A stretch of 12,987 bases of DNA from Chitinophagaceae bacterium (lineage in GTDB: Bacteria > Bacteroidota > Bacteroidia > Chitinophagales > Chitinophagaceae). Below the pieces are notes generated by a model. The model did not search any database. It worked only from the letters and a program-made list of their open reading frames with translations, and was not told the DNA's origin. The translations under genes were made by a program, and so were the position numbers. Every line of letters starts with the position of its first letter. The first letter of the stretch is position 1. Shown piece by piece: positions 1 through 7,480 of this stretch. Where the stretch lies: positions 1 through 12,987 of the forward strand of contig CANJDY010000037.1 of the NCBI GenBank assembly GCA_947472635.1, given 5' to 3'.

Positions 1-504
1 ATCAATGGGGATGTGAAAATTATCAAGCCAGAGCTAGGGGCGGGATTATGGCTTTATGGTGCCGATTACTTTGCTGGCATATCTGTACAAAACATTGTTC
101 TCGGAAATGTGAAATTTACTGCAGGGGATAAGAATGGAAATTATTTTTCACCTAACTATTTTTTAACAGGTGGATATCGGTTTTTTCTAACTGATGAAGT
201 GAGTGTTCTCCCTTCTGTAATGATACAATATATGCAGCCGCAATTATATGGTCTTCATTCCAATGTTAAATTCCAATATCTTGACAAGCTTTGGTTAGGG
301 GGTAGTTATCATTTTGCTGATCTAGTTACTGGCTATTCTGCTATGGCAGGATTCAATATTTCCAATACATTCAATATAAGCTATGCTTACGAAAACTCCA
401 TTGGATCACAGTTGAAAATGTTCACCAAAAATACCCATGAAATTGTGCTGGGTTTTTTATTGGGTAATAAATATGGAGATTTTTGTCCTAGGAATGTTTG
501 GTAA
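1..504 (+). CDS. PorP/SprF family type IX secretion system outer-membrane protein, 3' part
   Basis: The reading frame is open from base 1 and ends at TAA 502-504, so this is the C-terminal 167 residues of a longer protein; a GTG at 13 is internal and should not be taken as the start. The visible part is a run of amphipathic beta-strands alternating with short turns, for example the stretches around GAGLWLYG, FLTGGYRFFL, LWLGGSYHF and HEIVLGFLLG, ending in CPRNVW. Such a Cys-Pro end after the last strand is typical of PorP/SprF proteins, which are usually about 300-340 residues. Family members are outer-membrane beta-barrels linked to gliding motility and the type IX secretion system, often encoded just downstream of a very large secreted adhesin. 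Whether that holds here cannot be seen. Many paralogues exist per genome, so this need not be the core PorP. The call is by sequence resemblance, with the N-terminal half missing. Confidence 0.8.
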   Translation: MNGDVKIIKPELGAGLWLYGADYFAGISVQNIVLGNVKFTAGDKNGNYFSPNYFLTGGYRFFLTDEVSVLPSVMIQYMQPQLYGLHSNVKFQYLDKLWLGGSYHFADLVTGYSAMAGFNISNTFNISYAYENSIGSQLKMFTKNTHEIVLGFLLGNKYGDFCPRNVW

Positions 505-577
505 TGTATGAATGATTGCTATCGGTGATTGAATATTGAAATATAGGGAGGTGTACTAATTATTTGAATTCAATCAA

Positions 578-1945
578 TCATTTAATAACAAATCCATTGT
601 TAGCATTTACGATAGCACCGCTGAAAAAACAGTTTTCAAAACTAGCCCATCCTGTCATTTGTAGCGGGTCACTGCTGCCATAATATCGAAACATACAGTC
701 TTCAAATTTAATATAGGTGCTATTGCAATATAGTAGGTTTTGGATACCTGCCTCACTGATATAAGCAAACTGGAAGTTACAACTGGAAATTTTAGTAGGT
801 AGTTGATTTTTACTATCCCCGCATTGAATACTGCCGATGCTACCAATTGATTCGGAATAGATATTGGCTATGGAACTGGGAAACCAGCCAGCCTCTCGAA
901 TGTCAAATAGCCGAATACATTTGCCAGCAATATTGCCTTCATTGATGGTATAGTTTCCAGCCTGGTATTTACCTGATTGTCCGATGCTAATGAGGGTATG
1001 AATTCTTCCCCAACTATAAATGCCTTGAATTGAATTGCCTTTCTCCTGCGCTTGGTTCGATTGAAAACCAATCCTTCCGTCGCCACATTGTATATTTTCA
1101 AACTTAAGTATATCTGCATTGGCAGTAACTCCATTGGGTGAAACGGAGTAGAGAATATCAAAGTTGGTTACCCACATGTCGTGCACTTTGATGCCCGTAG
1201 AGCCGCTGGTGCCTTTAGAGCCATCGTAATCTATCACTAGGCCGTAATTGCCTAGATTGGTCCCAAATGACGCGTAAGGGGTATTATAGTAAGCAGCACC
1301 TGAAGTAGTAGGGGGTAAAAACTTACCTGACAATTTAAGGTGGTCTATTTCGACGCCTTTTCCAACTTGTACCCCTACTGCAAAACCGGATAAATTAGTA
1401 TAGGATAGCGTGGTTTTATCATCCCAAAAACCACTTTCACCATAGAATCGAATGGCCACCCCTACATAAGCGCCATTGTATATTTTACATATTTTCAATG
1501 ACTTGCTATAATTGTAATTTCCTCTTGGTACAAAGCAATTCACTATTGCATTAGCGATACAGGTATTGATTGATTTTTGTAGATTATTGTAGTTGTCTGT
1601 ATTGGATGGGTTAGCACCATACCACATTACACTAAAATCGTTGTTGTAAAGTCGGGTATTAAGTAGGGTAATTGTAGTATCAAAGATGAATTGCGTTAGT
1701 GGAGCAGTAATGATACCCCCGTTAATAGTGCCTGATCCGGAGATATGACCTCCAGTTTCAAAACGAATAATGGTGGTAGCAGGGATATTCCAAATGCCGT
1801 TTATTAAAGTGTCTTTTGAAATAATGATATCATTGCTGGTACCAAAGGAAGTGGATACGGTTTCTATTTTTTCAACAATTAATTTTTTGCAGGATGCGAT
1901 TGTCAACACTAACAAAAGCATTCCTATTACTTTCGCTTGTTTCAA
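578..1945 (-). CDS. Secreted lipoprotein with a pectate-lyase-like right-handed beta-helix
   Basis: This 455-residue protein starts with a short basic segment (MKQAK), a hydrophobic core and the lipobox IASC with Cys19 as the predicted lipidation site. CKK follows, without the acidic run usually described for surface export in this phylum, so the side of the outer membrane is uncertain. Residues 60-95 (RFETGGHISGSGTINGG and following) and 108-150 (MWYGANPSNTDNYNNLQ, then FVPRGNYNYSKSL) match the entry region of pectate-lyase-superfamily beta-helix proteins, where a G-A..D-N...LQ segment precedes a V-P-x-G-x-Y turn. The rest is short strands rich in G, N and S, consistent with helix coils. No catalytic residues can be assigned, so it may bind or cut a polysaccharide or be structural. 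The frame has no upstream ATG before an in-frame stop at 1964-1966. The only internal ATG near the N-terminus (residue 9) would remove the basic n-region, so TTG at 1943-1945 is the likely start. Convergent with the PorP/SprF gene. Confidence 0.78.
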   Translation of the reverse strand: MKQAKVIGMLLLVLTIASCKKLIVEKIETVSTSFGTSNDIIISKDTLINGIWNIPATTIIRFETGGHISGSGTINGGIITAPLTQFIFDTTITLLNTRLYNNDFSVMWYGANPSNTDNYNNLQKSINTCIANAIVNCFVPRGNYNYSKSLKICKIYNGAYVGVAIRFYGESGFWDDKTTLSYTNLSGFAVGVQVGKGVEIDHLKLSGKFLPPTTSGAAYYNTPYASFGTNLGNYGLVIDYDGSKGTSGSTGIKVHDMWVTNFDILYSVSPNGVTANADILKFENIQCGDGRIGFQSNQAQEKGNSIQGIYSWGRIHTLISIGQSGKYQAGNYTINEGNIAGKCIRLFDIREAGWFPSSIANIYSESIGSIGSIQCGDSKNQLPTKISSCNFQFAYISEAGIQNLLYCNSTYIKFEDCMFRYYGSSDPLQMTGWASFENCFFSGAIVNANNGFVIK

Positions 1946-2219
1946 AATTTCGGATTGGTTTTTTTACTAGGGTTATTTTCTTCAATTAGTGATTAATTTT
2001 ATCGCCTTATCGAGATACTAACAATTGGATAGTAATAAAATCTACCTGCAATTTCGTCGATAATTTAGACTGGGCTTGTAGAAAAAATGTGAAAATATTG
2101 TAGTTTTTTTATCCTTTTCTATTTGCTATTATTCCTGAAAGGGATAGCAGGCATCCATACAAGGGTTAATATCGAAATACTTATATATTTCAATTGGGGT
2201 TTGGAGCGGGATTGGAGTA
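1946..2219. other. Intergenic region upstream of the beta-helix lipoprotein
   Basis: These 274 bases separate two minus-strand genes. I see no open frame worth calling, no tRNA-like fold and no exact Bacteroidota -7 element. There is an interrupted hairpin at 2124-2149: TGCTAT pairs with ATAGCA, and inside it CCT pairs with AGG. It has no T-run on either side, so it is not a clear terminator. The lipoprotein promoter should lie here but could not be recognised. Confidence 0.4.
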
Positions 2220-2612
2220 CTAATTCAACAGGCTAATTACTGGATCTAGGTCGTATTTTGTTTCATCTACCATTTTCAATGATTTGTTCTGTAGCATCGT
2301 TCCTAATTTTCGTACATCAAATTTTTCCTTGAATAGGGCATAGGTATTTCTTATCATGGTATGCAATTCTTTTTTGTCAATCACTTCTTCAATATCAATG
2401 ACATATGAATTCTCTGCCACATAGTCAAGTACTGTATCATCCTTGAAAATAAACTGGCAGCTAAATCTGCAGGCAATTCCTTTTTTGGTAGGGGCAGTTT
2501 TTTTCATTATATCAAAAGATACATAGCTATTCAGTTCATCCGAAGCTTCCTTGTAATTCAGTGGCTCTTGGAACTGCCATTTTGTAACGACCAGTTCAGT
2601 TTGTTCTATCAT
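2220..2612 (-). CDS. Small protein of unknown function, 130 residues
   Basis: I do not recognise a family with confidence. The protein starts at a clear ATG (2610-2612) and is soluble, with no signal peptide or membrane segment. The first 75 residues alternate hydrophobic and polar positions as in beta-strands (LVVTKWQF, SYVSFDIM, CRFSCQFIF, LDYVAENSYVIDI), followed by a helix-like part (KKELHTMIRNTYALFKEKF) and an Asp-rich tail (YDLDPVISLLN). A sheet of about four strands followed by helices at this length recalls the SecB chaperone fold. The usual SecB C-terminal FPY-R signature is absent, so that is only a structural guess. It lies 114 bases downstream of the VTT membrane protein gene on the same strand, and 274 bases upstream of the lipoprotein gene. 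Coding status is supported by length, ATG start, balanced composition and lack of any competing frame. Confidence 0.7.
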   Translation of the reverse strand: MIEQTELVVTKWQFQEPLNYKEASDELNSYVSFDIMKKTAPTKKGIACRFSCQFIFKDDTVLDYVAENSYVIDIEEVIDKKELHTMIRNTYALFKEKFDVRKLGTMLQNKSLKMVDETKYDLDPVISLLN

Positions 2613-2726
2613 TGTATATGCGTTGCCGTTGAAGGGTAATTTATTTTCACTACAAGTTACTAATTTATAGATTCGATTGCTGGTAATTCTTTATAGGAAA
2701 TGCAAGGGCGCTTTCCTTGTTTGTTT

Positions 2727-3275
2727 TTAATTTTTATTTTTTTGTTTCAATGAAAAATATACCAACATGCCACCCACTATCACCAATATCAATTTTCCCT
2801 GCAAGCCAAATTGAGTGACTTCATAAACAGAATAGGCTTCTAGCAACAGCGCAGGTATTTTTCCCAATGAACTAGCGGTTAAAAAAATTGAAAAGGATGA
2901 GCTGCCGATAGCCGCTGCAAACGTGATTAGCCCAGAGGGAACAAAGGGTATTAACCTAAGTGAAAAAACGAGTCGAAAAGCTTCCATATTCTCTGCGGCT
3001 AGCAATTTTTCGACTCTGGGATATCTATGAAGTCCTTGCACTGTCAGCTTTTTAAATCCCTTTCGGTAAAGGAGGAATGCAATTCCAGCTCCGATCGCCT
3101 CTCCAAGAAATGAGATAAATGTTCCACTCCAAAATCCAAAAAATAAAATATTGGCGGCTGTGATAAAAACACTCGGTACCACTCCGATCACTGCAATAAG
3201 AATGCTAAGGCTGATACTAATAATAATAGCCAGCTGTGGATATTCTTCAAAAAGCTGAAATAAATTAATGTGCAA
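2727..3275 (-). CDS. TVP38/TMEM64 family (VTT/SNARE-associated domain) inner-membrane protein
   Basis: This 182-residue integral membrane protein has a hydrophobic N-terminal segment at about 15-48. A glycine-rich re-entrant-like stretch follows at 48-70 (GFWSGTFISFLGEAIGAGIA), then a basic loop (RKGFKK) and a cytoplasmic-looking segment at 75-100. The family hallmark RLIPFVPSGLITFAAA is at 107-122, followed by SSLGKIPALL at 135-144, and a last membrane span lies at 161-176 before a KQKNKN tail. The pattern of R-x-IP-F-P followed by LGKIP is characteristic of VTT-domain proteins (DedA/TVP38/TMEM64), which in other organisms act as lipid scramblases or flippases or in membrane homeostasis. The substrate here is unknown. 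The frame has a stop at 3312-3314 and no ATG before residue 97, so TTG at 3273-3275 is the likely start. It sits 108 bases downstream of the helicase gene. A near-consensus promoter lies at 3298-3305. Confidence 0.85.
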   Translation of the reverse strand: MHINLFQLFEEYPQLAIIISISLSILIAVIGVVPSVFITAANILFFGFWSGTFISFLGEAIGAGIAFLLYRKGFKKLTVQGLHRYPRVEKLLAAENMEAFRLVFSLRLIPFVPSGLITFAAAIGSSSFSIFLTASSLGKIPALLLEAYSVYEVTQFGLQGKLILVIVGGMLVYFSLKQKNKN

Positions 3276-3297
3276 ATCGGTATGGTTATGGGTGATG

Positions 3298-3305
3298 CAA
3301 GTATA
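3298..3305 (-). promoter_or_regulatory. Possible -7 element for the VTT protein gene
   Basis: On the minus strand the sequence is TATACTTG, one mismatch from the Bacteroidota -7 consensus TAnnTTTG. It ends 22 bases before the proposed TTG start. No TTG-type -33 element is evident at the usual spacing. Weak on its own; the position is what makes it plausible. Confidence 0.3.
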
Positions 3306-3383
3306 GTCTGATTAGTTGCAGCGTATAGTTTTTAGTAACAGGGTAAAAAACAAATAGCAGACAATAATTTTAGAACAATAATT

Positions 3384-4712
3384 TTATTTTTTTTGTCCTC
3401 GGGTGATTGGTTTTCCGTATTTTTTCATCATTCGATCCTTCTTCTTTACTATAAAATTCACTTTGCTATTTTTAGCTGATTTTTGATGGAAGGCAGGACC
3501 GACTTCTTCTTTTTTGGGAGCCTTTACCTGAATGATTTTCATAAATACTTTCGGCTTTTCTTCCTCTGTCAGTACATCAGAAATTACTAGGTGATTAGGT
3601 AGCGGAAGAATGGGTACCTGGTATTTCATCAGTGTTTCAATCGCTGAAAGAGGAGTTTTTTCTTTCTCGGTAATAAAGGTGATGGCAATTCCTTTTTTGT
3701 CCGCCCTGCCGGTTCTGCCGATACGATGGATATAATTTTCAGGTACTTCGGGGGTATCAAAATTGATTACATGCGTTACTTCCGCAATATCGATACCTCT
3801 AGCCACAATATCGGTGGCAATGATAAATCTATAATTACCTTCCTGGAATTGTTTTACAGTGTTAAAACGGTGGTTCTGTTCCTTGTTGGAATGGATAACC
3901 CCAGCGGTTCCTGGAAATTTGGCTTCCAATTGTTCGTACAACTGATCCGCCAAATGTTTGGTAGCTGCAAAAACCAAAACCTTGGTCATACTTGCATCTT
4001 CACTCAGCAATAATTCAAGCAGATTGACTTTGGTATAAAAATTGGGTACCTCATAACCGGTCTGTATGATATTTCCTAGCGGCGTGCCAGTAGGGGCGGC
4101 CTCTACACGTATAGGGTCATTGAAATAAGTAGCTATGAGCGTTTCTACCTCGTCGGTAATGGTAGCAGAAAAAAGCAGGTTCTGTCGGCGTGGTGGCAAC
4201 AGGTCTAATATATTTTTCAGCTGGGTTCTAAAGCCGAGGTTAAGCATTTCATCTACTTCATCAATCACTAACTTTTTGATCATTTTAGTTTTGAACGCCC
4301 CATTCATAGCAAGGTCATACAGCCTGCCGGGTGTAGCAACCAATACATCCACCCCTTTCTCTACTTCCGCCTTTTGCGTATTGATATTTACCCCGCCATA
4401 TACTCCCGTTACGATGAGACTCATGTAGGGGGTTAAATTTTTGACTGCTTCTACCACTTGGGCTACGAGCTCACGGGTAGGAACAATAATAAGAATTTGA
4501 GGGGCCTTGTCCTTGCTAAATTTCCATTGTCTTAAACAGGGAAGTAGGTAGGCAAAAGTTTTACCGGTTCCAGTTTGAGCAATGCCACATACGTCTTTTC
4601 CCGACATCACGATAGGGAAAACCCTGTGTTGAATGGTAGTGGGGTTCGTATATCCTAGATCATCCAGTGCTGAAAGCAGTGGGGTGTTTAAATTCAAATC
4701 ATCAAAAGTCAT
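3384..4712 (-). CDS. DEAD-box family ATP-dependent RNA helicase (DEVD variant)
   Basis: This 442-residue protein carries the full helicase motif set in order: Q motif (F3 with GYTNPTTIQ ending at Gln28), motif I AQTGTGKT (45-52), Ia PTRELVAQ (78-85), Ib TPGR (127-130), II DEVD (151-154), III SAT (182-184), IV VLVFAAT (245-251), V ATDIVARGID (299-308) and VI HRIGRTGR (329-336). It therefore has two RecA-like domains and should unwind RNA duplexes or remodel RNPs with ATP, as RhlE/DeaD-like proteins do in ribosome assembly or cold growth. The tail from about 385 is basic and ends KKYGKPITRGQKK, a likely RNA-binding extension. Motif II has Val in place of Ala, which keeps the essential Asp-Glu. 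The start at ATG 4710-4712 gives the canonical MTFDDL opening. An upstream in-frame TTG at 4731-4733 lies inside the -7 promoter element and is rejected. The exact RNA substrate cannot be told. Confidence 0.95.
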   Translation of the reverse strand: MTFDDLNLNTPLLSALDDLGYTNPTTIQHRVFPIVMSGKDVCGIAQTGTGKTFAYLLPCLRQWKFSKDKAPQILIIVPTRELVAQVVEAVKNLTPYMSLIVTGVYGGVNINTQKAEVEKGVDVLVATPGRLYDLAMNGAFKTKMIKKLVIDEVDEMLNLGFRTQLKNILDLLPPRRQNLLFSATITDEVETLIATYFNDPIRVEAAPTGTPLGNIIQTGYEVPNFYTKVNLLELLLSEDASMTKVLVFAATKHLADQLYEQLEAKFPGTAGVIHSNKEQNHRFNTVKQFQEGNYRFIIATDIVARGIDIAEVTHVINFDTPEVPENYIHRIGRTGRADKKGIAITFITEKEKTPLSAIETLMKYQVPILPLPNHLVISDVLTEEEKPKVFMKIIQVKAPKKEEVGPAFHQKSAKNSKVNFIVKKKDRMMKKYGKPITRGQKK

Positions 4713-4730
4713 ACATATAAAAATGAGCTG

Positions 4731-4738
4731 CAAAGGTA
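4731..4738 (-). promoter_or_regulatory. -7 promoter element of the RNA helicase gene
   Basis: The minus strand reads TACCTTTG followed by C, an exact match to the Bacteroidota housekeeping -7 consensus TAnnTTTG. It ends 18 bases before the helicase ATG, implying a very short leader. No good TTG -33 box is seen at the usual spacing. The element overlaps the alternative TTG start and so decides the start in favour of ATG at 4712. Confidence 0.6.
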
Positions 4739-4886
4739 GTTTTAAATTATCAGCCAGTCAGCTATCAATGGAGGCACCCATTACTAGCAATAAAGAAAGT
4801 TTGCTGAATCGGAGGTTGAGTAGGTGAAGCTAGGATACGAATGGGGCGTATTTATTTGGCTTTCAAATCAAAAAATTGGAAAACTG

Positions 4887-4909
4887 CTGATATACAGCTC
4901 TAATATCAG
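4887..4909 (-). terminator. Possible terminator after the universal stress protein gene
   Basis: CTGATAT (4887-4893) and ATATCAG (4903-4909) form a 7-bp stem with a 9-base loop, 19 bases past the stop codon of the universal stress protein gene. On the minus strand it is followed by CAGTTTTCCAATTTTTT, so T-runs begin a few bases after the stem. The stem is AT-rich and modest. Confidence 0.35.
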
Positions 4910-4928
4910 TCAATAAAACCGATGATAT

Positions 4929-5714
4929 TTATTCATGCATCACCAAAATGGGTATTTTACTTTGGTAGCTGAGCGCCTTGGTATGACTGGGGGTAAATAA
5001 CTTCTGGATGAAGGATTCATCCCTGCGGATAACAATCAGTAGATCGATTCCCTTGTCTTGGGCAAAGAGGTTGAGTGCATCATTTACATCATATAATCGC
5101 ATAAAATAAAACTCGGGATGAAAGTCTTCAAACATTTGGTCTAGGTGCTTTTTTTCCTTTTCATAATTGGCAGTTAATGAAATGTAATGATTCTTATCAA
5201 CATTAACAATATGCAGTTTCGGGTTGAACACCCCCAAAAAATCTTTGATTGGAACCGAAGGGGTGGTCTTGATAGTCTCTTTAAAGTCGGAAGTAAGCAT
5301 CACATTGCGGATTTGCTGAAAAGATGCTTCAGCTGGTATAATCATAATTGGACAGACTTTAGTTTCAACCATTTTTAAGGTATTGCTGCCAAAGAGAACC
5401 TTTGCCAGTGCAGATTTTCCGGTAATGCCCATAATGACCAAATCGGCCTTTCGATGGCGGACCGCTCTTTGCAAACCTTCCACAAAATCATCTTCTTCCT
5501 GAGCCAGTATTTCTATTTGAACAATACAGGTAGTCATCAATTCTTCCCTAAGTTCTTTTAGATGTTCTCTGACAGCCGTTTCTTCAGAAGCTTTAGCATA
5601 GCTATGATAAAGCAACATATTCACACCATGATGACCAACCAATAGCTGGGCAGCATAGTGAGCGGTATGTAAAGAAATGGCAGAAAAATCGACAGGAACA
5701 ATAACCGTGTTCAT
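4929..5714 (-). CDS. Tandem-domain universal stress protein (UspA family)
   Basis: This 261-residue protein has two Usp domains. Domain 1 (about 1-127) opens with MNTVIVPVDFS, including the conserved Asp9 of the nucleotide pocket. It carries the ATP-binding motif G-2x-G-9x-G-S as Gly96, Gly99, Gly109 and Ser110, followed by VETKVCPIMIIPA. Domain 2 (about 137-261) starts RNVMLTSDF and ends SKIPILVMHE, but the equivalent glycine motif is replaced by RRDESFIQKLFTPSHT, so it probably does not bind ATP this way. Cytoplasmic Usp proteins of this kind respond to starvation, redox or envelope stress; the partner is unknown. ATG at 5712-5714 gives the canonical start. An in-frame TTG at 5748-5750 would add 12 residues unlike the family and is not used. 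It stands alone, with more than 200 bases to each neighbour. No exact -7 element was found upstream. Confidence 0.93.
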   Translation of the reverse strand: MNTVIVPVDFSAISLHTAHYAAQLLVGHHGVNMLLYHSYAKASEETAVREHLKELREELMTTCIVQIEILAQEEDDFVEGLQRAVRHRKADLVIMGITGKSALAKVLFGSNTLKMVETKVCPIMIIPAEASFQQIRNVMLTSDFKETIKTTPSVPIKDFLGVFNPKLHIVNVDKNHYISLTANYEKEKKHLDQMFEDFHPEFYFMRLYDVNDALNLFAQDKGIDLLIVIRRDESFIQKLFTPSHTKALSYQSKIPILVMHE

Positions 5715-5921
5715 ATGGTATTTAATTTTTTGTAAAACAGAAAAATTCAATACTAGGGTTCACTAAACTTTCTATTCTTATATTTTTGCTACTGAAAATT
5801 AATAAAAAAAAGCGTAAAATATTATGTTTATTTTAATATATTTTTAAAAATCCGCTTAAATGGGGGATGGTTAGGTATTCTAAATAGAAAGATTTACTTT
5901 TTATTCAACACCAGCAAGAAA

Positions 5922-5940
5922 TAATCCAAGGATTGGATTA
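5922..5940 (-). terminator. Hairpin overlapping the rmuC stop codon, possible terminator
   Basis: TAATCCAA (5922-5929) and TTGGATTA (5933-5940) are perfect inverse complements around a 3-base loop, giving an 8-bp stem. On the minus strand the first three bases of the stem are the TAA stop codon of rmuC, and the stem is followed by TTTCTTGC. The T-tract is short and interrupted, so it may be a weak terminator or a 3'-end stabilising fold. Confidence 0.4.
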
Positions 5941-7338
5941 TTCGTCATTCTTTAATTGGGGAATTAGTTTGCTTGGCAATTGTTTATTGGCATTTGCACC
6001 CATCTTTTTCAACTCTTCAATTTTACCAATAATATTTCCTTTGCCCGTTCCTAGTTGTCGAAAAGCGGAGTCGAAAGATTGTTGCGCATCCTGTAATTTC
6101 TTGCCTAAGAGTTCAAGGTTATCCATAAATCCTACAAACTTGTCGTAGAGTGCACCAGCTTTATCTGCAATTTCAATGGCGTGTTGGTTTTGTTGCTCCA
6201 CCTTCCATAGGTCAGCAATAATTTTCAGCACTGCTAATAAGTTAGTAGGACTTACCAACATAATACGTTTATCATAGGCATATTTCCATAATTGAAGATC
6301 TGTTTTTACAGCTTCTAAAAAGGCAGGTTCAATCGGAATAAAGAGTAATACATAATCAAGTGCTTGTGCATAAATTGGATATTTCTTTTTGCTCAATCCA
6401 TCAATATGGGTTCTAATAGATTGAATATGTTCCTTTAGAAATTGGGTTTGAGTCAATACATTTTCTTCTGAAACATATTGCTCCCATGCTACGAGGGAGA
6501 CTTTAGAATCAATGATGATCTTTCGCTGATCGGGGTATAGTACTGTGATATCGGGTTGAAGACCTTTGCCAAATTCGTCTTTGATAATATTGCCGGCATT
6601 ATCGCGGATAAACTCCTGGGTTACATATTCCCTTCCCTTGGTAAGGCCGCTATAGGATAGTATACTCTCCAAAATCATTTCGCCCCAGTTGCCCTGTTGT
6701 TTGTTATTGCCTTTTAAAGCAGTGGTAAGGTTATTGGCTTCTTGACTTACCAATTGACTCATTTCAATTAATCGTTGCACCTCTTTACCAAGTGTAAAAC
6801 GTTCTTTGCTTTCCTTATCATAGGTGTCATCTACTTTTTTCTTAAAGTCAACCAATTCGGATTTTAGTGGATCTAGAATTGCCTTCATTTTTTCTTCATT
6901 GACTTGTGTAAATTTTGAAGTCTTTTCTTCCAAGATGCCCTGAGCTAGATTGCGAAATTCAAAACGGAATTTTTCTCCGATGGATTCCAACTCCTGTTTC
7001 TGCCCAGTTAGTTTTTCATTTGCTGAAATGAGCTGGGTTTGTAAAATAGCCAATTGGTTTTGAGTAAGTTGGTGATTCTGTTGCAGAAGTCGGTATTGAT
7101 CAAACTCCTGTAACAAAAATTGATTAGATCCTTCGGCATGGGTGGCCCTGCTCAATAATTCTTCTTTCTCTTTTATCAGTTGCTTATTTTCCTGTTGTGC
7201 AGCCTGCAGTGTTTGTTGAGCTAGGTATAACTTATCATTAGTACCCTGCATTTTATGCCGGTTAATGGTCTTGATAATTAGGGCTGTAATAAAACTGATA
7301 AGTAAACCGCCTATCAATAGTAGAAAATAGATTTCCAT
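5938..7338 (-). CDS. rmuC: RmuC family DNA recombination protein
   Basis: This 466-residue protein has an N-terminal membrane anchor (about 3-22, FLLLIGGLLISFITALII). A long Gln/Glu/Lys-rich coiled coil follows (about 35-210), then the RmuC nuclease-like domain. In that domain GNWGE (216-220), the LQPD segment (260-263) and IDSKVSL (276-282) match the conserved core, resembling a PD-(D/E)xK arrangement with Glu220, Asp263, Asp277 and Lys279. Further conserved blocks are LLFIPIEPAF (331-340), SPTNLLAVLKIIADLW (363-378) and a C-terminal LGTGKGNII stretch (429-437). RmuC limits inversions between short inverted repeats in E. coli and has been tied to genome and phage defence processes; its biochemical activity is not well settled. 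ATG at 7336-7338 is the only reasonable start, since the membrane anchor follows at once. It is divergent from the NTF2-like gene. Its stop codon lies in a hairpin. Confidence 0.95.
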   Translation of the reverse strand: MEIYFLLLIGGLLISFITALIIKTINRHKMQGTNDKLYLAQQTLQAAQQENKQLIKEKEELLSRATHAEGSNQFLLQEFDQYRLLQQNHQLTQNQLAILQTQLISANEKLTGQKQELESIGEKFRFEFRNLAQGILEEKTSKFTQVNEEKMKAILDPLKSELVDFKKKVDDTYDKESKERFTLGKEVQRLIEMSQLVSQEANNLTTALKGNNKQQGNWGEMILESILSYSGLTKGREYVTQEFIRDNAGNIIKDEFGKGLQPDITVLYPDQRKIIIDSKVSLVAWEQYVSEENVLTQTQFLKEHIQSIRTHIDGLSKKKYPIYAQALDYVLLFIPIEPAFLEAVKTDLQLWKYAYDKRIMLVSPTNLLAVLKIIADLWKVEQQNQHAIEIADKAGALYDKFVGFMDNLELLGKKLQDAQQSFDSAFRQLGTGKGNIIGKIEELKKMGANANKQLPSKLIPQLKNDE

Positions 7339-7400
7339 AAGAAGAATGAATGTTAATGATAATAGTTTTCAGCCAAAAAATGATTCAATTTTAGAAAGAT

Positions 7401-7408
7401 TACTTTTG
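7401..7408 (+). promoter_or_regulatory. -7 promoter element of the NTF2-like gene
   Basis: TACTTTTG followed by C matches the Bacteroidota -7 consensus TAnnTTTG exactly. It lies 72 bases before the ATG at 7481, in the divergent space between rmuC and the NTF2-like gene. A matching -33 TTG box is not obvious. A perfect AT palindrome TAAATTTA at 7451-7458 lies in the leader but is too short and simple to interpret. Confidence 0.5.
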
Positions 7409-7480
7409 CCCTATTGCAAAAAAAATAAAAGAAAATAGTTTTTAGAGCACTAAATTTACTAAAACTTACTCACTATCGTA

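Noticed and set aside
526..576. Inverted repeat TGATTGAAT / ATTCAATCA between the convergent PorP/SprF and lipoprotein genes
   Set aside because: The arms are AT-rich and 33 bases apart without a T-run, so it is too weak to call a terminator.
2702..2724. Short inverted repeat CAAGG / CCTTG after the VTT protein gene
   Set aside because: It has only five base pairs and no T-run follows on the minus strand.
3357..3385. Direct repeat of ATTATTGT after the helicase stop
   Set aside because: Two short AT-rich copies are expected by chance in such sequence.
4135..4428. Plus-strand open frame of 97 codons inside the helicase gene
   Set aside because: It overlaps motifs Ia to III of the helicase on the other strand and has no recognisable content.
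4713..4733. TTG-initiated extension of the helicase
   Set aside because: The TTG is part of the -7 promoter element, and the ATG at 4712 gives the canonical family start.
5715..5750. TTG-initiated extension of the universal stress protein
   Set aside because: It adds 12 residues before the canonical start motif; the ATG at 5714 fits the family.
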